From the NCBI GenBank assembly GCA_964587525.1, contig CAZPLZ010000076.1:1-15157 (forward strand): a DNA stretch of 15,157 bases. The letters are read 5' to 3'. Under the pieces are notes generated by a model, which was not told the origin of the DNA, did not search any database, and was given only the letters and a program-made list of their open reading frames with translations. Source of the DNA: CAZPLZ01 sp964587525 (GTDB taxonomy: Bacteria; Oederibacteriota; CAKKQC01). The translations under genes and the position numbers were made by a program. Numbering within the stretch: the stretch's first letter is position 1; every line of letters starts with the position of its first letter. Below, one piece after another: positions 7,652 through 13,645 of this stretch.

Positions 7652-9063
7652 CAGCCGACCTCGAGGTCCTTGCCGAATTTCCAGTTGATGGCTGTGGCGA
7701 CAAAGATCATCGCGAACAGCACCCAGGAAATCGCCGACGCGTAGCCCAGATCCAGATCTTGGAACGCCTTGTTGTAAATGTAATAACTGAGCGTAGTGGT
7801 GGAGCCCGCCGGCCCCCCGCCGGTCATGACCCGGGCCTGTTCGAACCCGCCCTGGAGCCCACCGATGATGGACATGACCGAGATAAAAAATGTCGTGGGT
7901 GCGAGCTGCGGCCAGATCACGTGGCGGAACCTTTTCCAGGCCCCGGCGCCATCCACGTGCGCGGCATCGATGAGCTCTTGCGAAACGTTGGAGAGCCCAG
8001 CCAGGTACAGCAGCATGTTGGTACCCCCGATCCCGATCCAGAACCCCATGAAGATGAGCGCCGGCTTGGCCCACGCGACACTGGCCAGCCACTTGGGCGG
8101 ATCGAACGGCAGATGCATCGCAGCCATGAGGACGCCAAGGGACATATTGATGGGGCCGGTATCCGGGTTGTAGAGGGCTTTCCAGAGGATCATCAGCGCC
8201 ACCCCGGCGGTGAAGGTGGGCAGATAAAAAATCGTCCGGAACGCCATCACGTTGAACCACAACCCCAGCGCCGCCATGGACCAGAGGAGCCCCCCCAGAA
8301 GCGCCACATTCGGATATCCCATGCTCCACACCACCGCAAGGGTGACGCAGCCCCCCGCCAGGCACAGTCCGGCCCCCGCCCCCCGCAACCGGGCGCTCAC
8401 CGAGGGAAAGCTATCACTCAGCAACATCGCCAGCGCCAGCGACCCGGCAATGGAGAAGGGAATGCCCAGCATGAGGTACACCGTGTTGTAGAAGAACTTC
8501 CAGAACCGGAGATCCCGGGGTTCGTACGCGTCCCACATCGGGACGTGGAACAGCCAAAGCCCCAGTGCACCCGCCGTGACCGCGATGGCGGGCGCCATTC
8601 CTAAGCCGAGCTTCCACTCCCCTTCCCGGAGCAGGACGGCAACGCCGCACCCAATGCCGATGAGCCCAGCGATAACCAGGCCCTGTCCCCCATCGAACAC
8701 GAACCCAAACCCGGCGGTGCACAGCCCAACGGCGGCTAGCACCACTCCGCCAGGTCTAACACCCCGCCACTGAGCCACGTTGGCCCAGAGCGCAGTCACT
8801 AACCCTATCGCGAATACAACCGCCGCGAGAAAGTATCCCCAGCACACTCCGGCATTGCCGTCGGCCAGCGGGCGGACACCCAGCAGATCGTTGAAGTTGC
8901 GCAGCCCCAGGAACGAAAACTCCACCGCTGGCTTCAAACTCCAATTGGTAAACGCCATCCAGAGGGACAGGAGCACCGGACCGAGCGTGAACATCAGAAA
9001 ACCGAGCAGGTTGGGCAGGAGAAAACCGAGCACGGTTGTCCCAATTCCTTTGCGCTTCCTCAC
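7651..9063 (-). CDS. Sugar ABC transporter permease 1 (MalF/UgpA type), enlarged with extra TM segments
   Basis: Partner permease of the CUT1-type importer, about 470 residues instead of the usual 290-320. The core is standard: TM1 with FLLPNLLGFLMFTLGPVLLS, a segment with FYNTVYLMLGIPFSIAGSLA, the FYLPTF motif, and the EAA loop (QELIDAAHVDGAGAWKRF, about residues 362-380). Two insertions, roughly residues 67-182 and 227-272, add about six hydrophobic segments. They carry no recognisable domain and split the core at its loops, so they look like family-specific additions rather than a frameshift. The GTG at 9063 is preferred because the family N-terminus starts there; ATG 9153 is also in frame but would leave only 23 bases to the divergent FKBP gene and has no ribosome-binding site. 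The stop overlaps the permease-2 start. The start is uncertain, the function firm. Confidence 0.88.
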   Translation of the reverse strand: MRKRKGIGTTVLGFLLPNLLGFLMFTLGPVLLSLWMAFTNWSLKPAVEFSFLGLRNFNDLLGVRPLADGNAGVCWGYFLAAVVFAIGLVTALWANVAQWRGVRPGGVVLAAVGLCTAGFGFVFDGGQGLVIAGLIGIGCGVAVLLREGEWKLGLGMAPAIAVTAGALGLWLFHVPMWDAYEPRDLRFWKFFYNTVYLMLGIPFSIAGSLALAMLLSDSFPSVSARLRGAGAGLCLAGGCVTLAVVWSMGYPNVALLGGLLWSMAALGLWFNVMAFRTIFYLPTFTAGVALMILWKALYNPDTGPINMSLGVLMAAMHLPFDPPKWLASVAWAKPALIFMGFWIGIGGTNMLLYLAGLSNVSQELIDAAHVDGAGAWKRFRHVIWPQLAPTTFFISVMSIIGGLQGGFEQARVMTGGGPAGSTTTLSYYIYNKAFQDLDLGYASAISWVLFAMIFVATAINWKFGKDLEVG

Positions 9064-9176
9064 CCCGCTACATTGACGTTTCACGCTTGGAGCCGTCAAG
9101 AGGCCCTTGCTGCTTAATTCTCTGCCATGCACGATGACTGTTTGACTGTTCATCCATGTCAGGTTATGCTCTGGAC
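9064..9176. promoter_or_regulatory. Divergent intergenic region of ABC operon and FKBP gene, with TTGACG inverted repeat
   Basis: Promoters for both the importer operon and the FKBP lipoprotein gene should lie here, provided the permease starts at 9063. TTGACG (9073-9078) and CGTCAA (9094-9099) form a 6-bp inverted repeat with a 15-base spacer. Each arm also reads as a -35-like box on its own strand, but no good -10 box stands at 17 bases from either. The repeat may be an operator or chance. Confidence 0.3.
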
Positions 9177-9659
9177 ATGTTGAAGCGCGTTCGATTCATG
9201 GTCTTGGGGGCGCTCGCGCTCCTCGCATTCACCGGATGCAACACCAAGCCGAAGCCAGCGACCCAGGAGACTGCCCCTGAAACCAAGGCGGCTGCCCCGG
9301 CTGCTGAACCGACCGTCAAGGAAGTCACCACCACATCTGGTCTCAAATACACCGATCTGGTTGTCGGTACCGGCCCGTCACCGCGACCGAGCCAGATCGT
9401 CGTCGTCCATTACACCGGCTGGCTCACCAACGGCAAGAAGTTCGACAGCTCGGTGGACCGGGGGGAACCCTTTCAGTTCCCCCTCGGCCAGGGCCGGGTC
9501 ATCAAAGGCTGGGACGAGGGTGTGGCCACGATGAAAGTCGGGGGCAAGCGCAAGCTGGTCATCCCGCCGAATCTGGGCTACGGCACCCGCGGTGCGGGCA
9601 GCGCGATTCCCCCCAACGCGACGCTGATTTTCGAGGTGGAACTGCTCTCTATAAAATAA
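9177..9659 (+). CDS. FKBP-type peptidyl-prolyl cis-trans isomerase lipoprotein
   Basis: A 160-residue prolyl isomerase that speeds folding of exported proteins. Residues 1-20 form a lipoprotein signal (LALLAFTG before C21; F at -3 is a little atypical), then a Pro/Ala/Thr/Glu-rich linker to about 47, then one FKBP domain (48-160). Active-site residues match FKBP12: Y79, F89-D90, V108-I109, W112, Y135 and F152, in the stretches VVVHYTGWLTNGKKFDSS and GRVIKGWDEGV. The protein is probably tethered to a membrane facing the periplasm. Start: ATG 9177 begins the signal peptide with basic residues (MLKRVR) and is preferred over ATG 9156, which would place uncharged residues in front. Neither has a strong ribosome-binding site. 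It is divergent from the ABC operon and has no evident functional link to it. Confidence 0.92.
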   Translation: MLKRVRFMVLGALALLAFTGCNTKPKPATQETAPETKAAAPAAEPTVKEVTTTSGLKYTDLVVGTGPSPRPSQIVVVHYTGWLTNGKKFDSSVDRGEPFQFPLGQGRVIKGWDEGVATMKVGGKRKLVIPPNLGYGTRGAGSAIPPNATLIFEVELLSIK

Positions 9660-9695
9660 GGCCGGGGTTCATGCCAGGTGCATCACATAAGCGGA

Positions 9696-10022
9696 TCAGG
9701 CTTCATACAGCACCTTCCCTTCCGCCACCACCTGCGAAAGAAACGGGCTTCCCTCCGCGATCATCTGGGAATATTCCTCCGGCGTGTACACCAGAACATC
9801 AACGGCAGGGAGATCCCGGGGAATAAACGGCACGACGTCGGCCAGCCGATCCACAAACGACCGCGTGGTGGAGGTTACAACCACGATATCTAAATCGCTG
9901 CAATCCTCCGCTGTTCCCCTAGCAGCCGATCCAAACAAGATAATTTTCTGGGCTCCATAGCGTCTTAAACCATCGACAAGCCGGGTAAGCTGTTGTTCAC
10001 GCAGGGCAGTTGACGCAGCCAT
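9696..10022 (-). CDS. MNT-type minimal nucleotidyltransferase domain protein
   Basis: A 108-residue member of the polymerase-beta-like nucleotidyltransferase superfamily. The signature is intact: G31-S32 in ILFGSAARG, D43 and D45 in SDLDIVVV, and a third acidic D75 in AVDVLVY, so it is predicted to be active in transferring a nucleotide. Proteins of this size usually act as the antitoxin (MntA) that AMPylates a HEPN-domain toxin (HepT) encoded next door. Here no HEPN gene stands on either side: FKBP lies convergent 36 bases away and pdxH starts divergently 59 bases away. It is therefore an orphan, a relic of a toxin-antitoxin pair, or a stand-alone enzyme. The start ATG 10022 has no obvious ribosome-binding site. 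Confidence 0.85.
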   Translation of the reverse strand: MAASTALREQQLTRLVDGLRRYGAQKIILFGSAARGTAEDCSDLDIVVVTSTTRSFVDRLADVVPFIPRDLPAVDVLVYTPEEYSQMIAEGSPFLSQVVAEGKVLYEA

Positions 10023-10081
10023 CGAGTTCTACACCAAATAATACCCTATCCGGTTGAAAGATGTTCTAGAATCAACACACC

Positions 10082-10660
10082 ATGGCCGCCGACCCGATTG
10101 CGCTGTTCCACCGGTGGTACGCGCAGGCGCGCCGCGCCCGCGCCCCGCGGTATGACGCCATGGCGCTGGCCACGGCGGACCGCCGTGGGGGGCCATCAGT
10201 CCGGTTTGTGCTCCTCAAGCAGGCCGACGCCCGTGGGTTCGTCTTTTACACCAATGCCCGGAGCCGAAAAGGCCGGGAGCTTCGTCGGAACCCCAAAGCC
10301 TCGCTCGCCTTCTACTGGGACAAGACTGGCAGGCAGGTGCGTGTCGAGGGCAGGGTGGTTAAGGTGTCTTCGGAGGAAGCAGACGCTTACTGGGCGATCC
10401 GGCCGAGGATGAGCCAGCTCGGTGCCATAGTCTCGCAGCAGTCCGCTCCCCTCTTAGGGCATATCTCGCTGATGGGTAAACTTGCGAAACTCCTGATCAA
10501 ATATGCCGGCCGTAAAGTCCCGCGGCCCGCAGGGTGGACCGGTTACCGGATCATTCCCCAGACCATCGAATTCTGGACCCACCGAGCCCACCGCCTGCAC
10601 GAGCGGGTGCTCTTCCGGAGGTTTCGCCGGGGCTGGACCCGGCAACGGCTGCAACCCTAA
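10082..10660 (+). CDS. pdxH: Pyridoxamine 5'-phosphate oxidase
   Basis: A 192-residue FMN-dependent enzyme that oxidises pyridoxamine or pyridoxine 5'-phosphate to pyridoxal 5'-phosphate, the last step of vitamin B6 salvage and of the DXP-dependent route. It follows the Escherichia coli enzyme along its length: RFVLLK (41-46) and FYTNARSRKG (55-64) for FMN, RQVRVEG (84-90), the RPRMSQLGAIVSQQS block (107-121), GWTGYRIIPQTIEFW (151-165), and the C-terminal RLHERVLFRR ending RLQP, where the substrate-binding R171 and H173 sit. The N-terminus is slightly short compared with E. coli (218 residues) but lacks nothing catalytic. It is soluble and cytoplasmic. It ends 4 bases from the convergent SirB1-family gene, with no clear terminator between. 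Confidence 0.95.
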   Translation: MAADPIALFHRWYAQARRARAPRYDAMALATADRRGGPSVRFVLLKQADARGFVFYTNARSRKGRELRRNPKASLAFYWDKTGRQVRVEGRVVKVSSEEADAYWAIRPRMSQLGAIVSQQSAPLLGHISLMGKLAKLLIKYAGRKVPRPAGWTGYRIIPQTIEFWTHRAHRLHERVLFRRFRRGWTRQRLQP

Positions 10661-10664
10661 CCGG

Positions 10665-11381
10665 CTAGTTGAGTTTGGCGAGCTGGCCAGTGACGGCAGT
10701 GAGCTGGAGGCGCAGCTCGGTGGAACCAGGGTTTAATGCGAGCAGACGGTGGAGCACACGGATGGCGCTGATCCAAGCCTCCCGTTGCAGATAACTGCGG
10801 TAGAGATTGTTCAACATGCGGGCCAACGTAGCTTTGGTTGTGGTCGCTTGAAAATGCGCCTCGATCAGTGCCACGGACTGGCCGGTGGCCATGCCCACCA
10901 GCCGCGCGCATTCCTCCTGATTAAGGATCCGGCCTCCTCCAAAAGGATCAACCAGCAGTCTCCCTTTCGACGTCTCCCATTTGATGATGTAGTGGCCAGG
11001 TAGGCCCACGCCTGCAAAAGGCCACCCGAGCTGCGTGGTGATGTCCAGCCAGATCGCAGACAGCATGATCGGGAGACCGAGGCGGCGGTCGAGAATCTCG
11101 TTAAGCAAGCTATTCCGGGGATCGTCGTAGTCCTCAGCGTTGCCGCGAAATCCTTCTTCCTCAACGAGGACGGCCCGCAGCGCCTCGGCCTGTTCCGCCG
11201 AGGACCGCGGAGCCAGCCGATCCACCCGACGGGCAAGGGCATCCATCCGACCGAGGCAGAGTTCAACATTAAGATCCGGGCAGTGATCACTCGCAAACAG
11301 GAGCGCCGCCTCGGCAAGCCGGATATTGCTGTCGTCTTTTTGGACGAGCTGGTCAAATGGATGATTCAGTTTCACCTTCAC
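10665..11381 (-). CDS. SirB1/transglutaminase-like family protein with C-terminal TPR-like helices
   Basis: A 238-residue protein of the SirB1 family (transglutaminase-like fold). The family core is present: EGFRGNAEDYDDPRNSLLNEIL then RRLGLPIMLSAIW, GVGLPGHYIIKW and LVDPFGGGRIL. These match the pattern of the family, in which the usual catalytic Cys of transglutaminases is replaced (here Leu-Pro-Ile-Met-Leu-Ser). The last 70 residues form helices like a tetratricopeptide repeat (LNNLYRSYLQREAW, IRVLHRLLALNPGS). The molecular role of the family is not established. The start is taken at GTG 11381, which overlaps the upstream DUF2784 stop by 4 bases (GTGA) with GGAGAG in front; the frame is open to 11459, but that part duplicates coding DNA of the upstream gene. 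Last gene of a cupin, DUF2784, SirB1 operon. Confidence 0.85.
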   Translation of the reverse strand: MKVKLNHPFDQLVQKDDSNIRLAEAALLFASDHCPDLNVELCLGRMDALARRVDRLAPRSSAEQAEALRAVLVEEEGFRGNAEDYDDPRNSLLNEILDRRLGLPIMLSAIWLDITTQLGWPFAGVGLPGHYIIKWETSKGRLLVDPFGGGRILNQEECARLVGMATGQSVALIEAHFQATTTKATLARMLNNLYRSYLQREAWISAIRVLHRLLALNPGSTELRLQLTAVTGQLAKLN

Positions 11382-11782
11382 CACCAGCTCTCCACGCTCT
11401 TGGGGGGCACCAGCCACCAGAGTGCCAGCGTCGTCGAACCGAAAAACAACGAGAGCCAAAAGAGTAGCGCTGGCGAAACGTCAGGGTACAGCGTGGCAGC
11501 GATGAGGCGCACCAGGAACGGCCCCTGGTCATAGGCCAGCTCCCCACTGTGCTCAAGCAACCAGAACTCTAGATCGGTCAACGGGCAGGGACGCCCGACG
11601 AGGGCAAAGGCCAGGAGGGTCAGGAAGCCGGCCAGATGGGTCAGGCGAAACAGCCGGTGCCGCGCCCACCGTGCCCTGAAGAGCGCGCCCAGCACGATGG
11701 CCCACCATCCGAGCACCATGTAGGTCGCGAACGCCAAGTGCACCGCGGCAACAGTTTTTGCGGTGCACCAATAGATCAACAC
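11378..11782 (-). CDS. DUF2784 family membrane protein
   Basis: A 134-residue inner-membrane protein with about four hydrophobic segments (residues 10-34, 46-62, 88-102 and 104-125). The family hallmark C-P-L-T-x-L-E (RPCPLTDLEFWLLE, residues 64-77) lies in the middle, followed by the usual conserved loop. No biochemical role is known for DUF2784. The ORF starts at GTG 11782 or TTG 11779; AAAGGAG lies directly upstream and is better spaced for the TTG. It begins 14 bases after the cupin stop and overlaps the SirB1-family start by 4 bases, so the three genes are very likely transcribed together. Confidence 0.82.
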   Translation of the reverse strand: MLIYWCTAKTVAAVHLAFATYMVLGWWAIVLGALFRARWARHRLFRLTHLAGFLTLLAFALVGRPCPLTDLEFWLLEHSGELAYDQGPFLVRLIAATLYPDVSPALLFWLSLFFGSTTLALWWLVPPKSVESWW

Positions 11783-11796
11783 TCCTTTACAGATCG

Positions 11797-12252
11797 TTAC
11801 TGCTGAACTTTGCCCTTGATGATCCGGCGGAAGTTCTTTCCCATGGGCGGAGTGCAGACGAGGTACGCTTCGGCGACGGAACTTTCAAGCTCGAACCAAT
11901 GCGCAGCGCCCTTCGGAACAAAGAACACATCACCAGAGGTCACTTTTGTGGACTTACCACCGAGGTGCATGGTTCCCTTCCCTGAGAGCAACACAACTGT
12001 GAGTTCGTTGTTATCGTGCACGTGCAAGGGCTCCGACTTCGTGGTGCGCAGGAGATGGTAGCTAGCCTGCTCTGTAGTTCGGAGGGTGCGTATGACCTTC
12101 TCTTTAGCCAATTCCTCTTGCGTCCAATCGATCCGGGAGATGATCCGATCGGGCGTGACAATCTGAGGTGTCCCACAACCCCCAATTACCGCAGCGCCCA
12201 ACGCGAGCGACACCAGGTAAGCCGATCGACTATCCATACGCGTCATGAACAT
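11797..12252 (-). CDS. Cupin-domain lipoprotein
   Basis: A 151-residue exported protein with a single cupin barrel. ATG 12252 is preceded by a strong GGAGGAGGG ribosome-binding site. The signal (LVSLALGAAVIGGC) ends in a lipobox with C26 as the lipidation site. The metal-binding set is complete: H77, H79 and E83 (HVHDNNE) in motif 1 and H118 (PKGAAHWFE) in motif 2, with the G-x-G-T-M turn between. Cupins of this kind bind Mn, Fe, Ni or Zn and act as small enzymes or binding proteins; which cannot be told from sequence. A cupin anchored in the envelope as a lipoprotein is less common than the cytosolic form. First gene of the minus-strand three-gene operon. Confidence 0.85.
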   Translation of the reverse strand: MFMTRMDSRSAYLVSLALGAAVIGGCGTPQIVTPDRIISRIDWTQEELAKEKVIRTLRTTEQASYHLLRTTKSEPLHVHDNNELTVVLLSGKGTMHLGGKSTKVTSGDVFFVPKGAAHWFELESSVAEAYLVCTPPMGKNFRRIIKGKVQQ

Positions 12253-12326
12253 CACCCTCCTCCGTGATGCCACCTCACTATACGCTCGATCGCCTAGACA
12301 TCGCAGCAATTTCTATCCGCCCCCTC

Positions 12327-12381
12327 CCGACATGGATTTATGAATAGACTTGGAGAATGGCATTTGAGAGAATCATGTCGG
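12327..12381. promoter_or_regulatory. 8-bp inverted repeat in the divergent cupin / membrane-protein intergenic region
   Basis: CCGACATG (12327-12334) and CATGTCGG (12374-12381) are exact inverted copies, 39 bases apart, inside the 174-base gap between two divergent genes (starts 12252 and 12427). The spacing of about four helical turns would let a dimeric regulator bind both arms on one face, or the arms may pair in RNA. This may be chance; nothing else in the gap is recognisable. Confidence 0.3.
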
Positions 12382-12426
12382 TTTCGGCTGGATGCATCTC
12401 TAACTACCACAAGGGAGGCAAAGGGC

Positions 12427-12804
12427 ATGGCTGATGGAACGATAGCCGTCAATGGCGACGAAGTATTAAAGATTCTCTGGATCGCCACCGTCCTGGCATT
12501 CATGATTGAGCGAGCGCTGGCGGTCATTTTTGAACACAGGCTCTGGTTCGCAGCGAGGGATCGATTTCATCTCAAAGGATTCAAAGAAGTGATTGCAATC
12601 CTGCTGGCCTACGGCCTCTGCGCCTGGTCGAAATTTGACATCCTCGCGCTGATGTTCCACAAGGACTCCGGCCAGCTCAGCCTGATCCTGACCGCGCTGA
12701 TCGTCGCCGGCGGCAGCAAGGGCGCGATCAAGCTCATGCAGGATTTCCTCGGCATCAAGAGAACCATGGAAGGAACCGCGAAACCCAAGACCGGAAAAAC
12801 CTGA
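12427..12804 (+). CDS. Small membrane protein, function unknown
   Basis: A 125-residue protein I do not recognise. ATG 12427 has AAGGGAGG 8 bases upstream and is a better start than ATG 12340, which has no ribosome-binding site and would add a non-conserved-looking leader. Three hydrophobic segments are visible: about 14-35 (LKILWIATVLAFMIERALAV), 54-68 and 84-98 (LSLILTALIVAGGSKGAIKL), the last followed by a basic, charged tail (residues 111-125). A Gly-rich GGSKGA turn ends the third segment. The layout recalls small phage holin-like or channel-forming proteins, but no motif supports a function. It converges on the lycopene-cyclase-like genes with 35 bases between. Confidence 0.65.
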   Translation: MADGTIAVNGDEVLKILWIATVLAFMIERALAVIFEHRLWFAARDRFHLKGFKEVIAILLAYGLCAWSKFDILALMFHKDSGQLSLILTALIVAGGSKGAIKLMQDFLGIKRTMEGTAKPKTGKT

Positions 12805-12823
12805 CGCCGGCGGCGCTCACGGA

Positions 12824-12850
12824 CCAGGACGAACCGATCTCACGTCCTGG
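12824..12850. terminator. Possible bidirectional hairpin between convergent genes
   Basis: CCAGGACG (12824-12831) and CGTCCTGG (12843-12850) form a perfect 8-bp stem around an 11-base loop, at the junction of two convergent genes. The right arm overlaps the last codons of the minus-strand CrtYd-like gene. No U-tract follows on either strand, so it would be an incomplete intrinsic terminator. Confidence 0.4.
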
Positions 12851-13268
12851 GCACCCAGCGCCGGAGCCAACTCTGCCACTCAATCTTGATGACGCCCTTC
12901 AAGAGGCCGGAAACCAGCTCAAACATCAGAATGACGAAAATCGGCGGCAGAAAGTAATAAATCAAGGGCTCTTCGATTGGGATGCCCCACACCAGGGGTC
13001 CGAGGATACGATGCTCATTGTAGACCCAGTGGCCGCGCATAATCGAGTTGTGTTCGACCGGGATCATGATCACCTCGAACACCAGCACGGTCAGCGTACA
13101 GGCCATCCAATAGACGCGGTGCTTGACAGTCTGGTAGATCGGAACCATGACGAGGATGAACGGAACGGCCAGCAACGCCCATGCCGGCCACTTTTTCCCC
13201 CGGGCGTACGTAGGAACGCCACTGCTACGCCGCGAAATACGAGGACGTTCGCGTGCCAGCTTAGGCAT
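12840..13268 (-). CDS. CrtYd-like lycopene cyclase domain membrane protein (second subunit)
   Basis: A 142-residue protein with a basic, cytoplasmic N-terminus (1-27) and about three TM helices (29-46, 54-70 and 103-124). The lycopene-cyclase-domain signature P-I-E-E occurs at 97-100 (WGIPIEEPLIYYFLPP). It forms a pair with the preceding gene: two about 120-140-residue membrane proteins each with a PIEE loop, matching the CrtYc/CrtYd heterodimeric cyclase of actinobacteria and the CarR-type cyclase of myxobacteria, which close the ends of lycopene into beta-rings. The start ATG 13268 is 2 bases after the first subunit's stop. No phytoene synthase or desaturase gene is in the window, so a cyclase role is inferred. 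The long basic N-terminal extension is atypical. Confidence 0.72.
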   Translation of the reverse strand: MPKLARERPRISRRSSGVPTYARGKKWPAWALLAVPFILVMVPIYQTVKHRVYWMACTLTVLVFEVIMIPVEHNSIMRGHWVYNEHRILGPLVWGIPIEEPLIYYFLPPIFVILMFELVSGLLKGVIKIEWQSWLRRWVPRT

Positions 13269-13270
13269 GT

Positions 13271-13639
13271 CTATAGCTTCCTGCGCCGCGTGCGGCGGCG
13301 CCTGACCCTACGGGGAGCGGCGACACGGCTCCTGTCGAACCGCTGCATCACCCAGTACACGCCAAGAACAAACGGCGTGGCGCCGAACCAGAATGTGAAC
13401 TCCTCGATTGGCGCACCCCATAACTCAATGCCGAGCAGTGGATCGTACGCCTCGGAAAAACTCCAGACGTCAGCCCAAAGATAGACATATTCCATGGCGA
13501 ACGTCACCACCGCCATGATGGCGCATACGATCCAGAACCCCTTCCGCTGAAACCGGTCCAGCCACTTCCATCGGTACAGGAGCAAGGCTACGCCGGGCAC
13601 CCAGAACAAGAAGACGCAGGTCAGGAAATACAGGGGCAA
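13271..13639 (-). CDS. CrtYc-like lycopene cyclase domain membrane protein (first subunit)
   Basis: A 122-residue membrane protein with three TM helices (about 3-22, 35-53 and 82-98), the loop signature P-I-E-E at 77-80 (LWGAPIEEFTFWF) and a strongly basic C-terminal tail (residues 110-122). This is the pattern of the CrtYc half of heterodimeric lycopene beta-cyclases, in which the conserved acidic PxEE residues are thought to be catalytic. The TTG start at 13639 follows an in-frame TAA by three codons. It is 6 bases after the histidine-kinase stop, with AAAAGGA reaching back into the kinase gene as its ribosome-binding site, which ties it to that gene in one transcript. The PIEE core fits the family; the cyclisation substrate is not shown by sequence. 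Confidence 0.75.
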   Translation of the reverse strand: MPLYFLTCVFLFWVPGVALLLYRWKWLDRFQRKGFWIVCAIMAVVTFAMEYVYLWADVWSFSEAYDPLLGIELWGAPIEEFTFWFGATPFVLGVYWVMQRFDRSRVAAPRRVRRRRTRRRKL

Positions 13640-13645
13640 GAAAGA

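Noticed and set aside
7652..8365. 5' extension of the permease-2 frame
   Set aside because: This part lies inside permease 1 in another frame and has no membrane pattern; the overlapped ATG 7651 fits coupling and homology.
13266..13273. Split of one fused lycopene cyclase by a frameshift
   Set aside because: Separate CrtYc and CrtYd genes are a normal arrangement, and the second gene has its own ATG and N-terminal extension.
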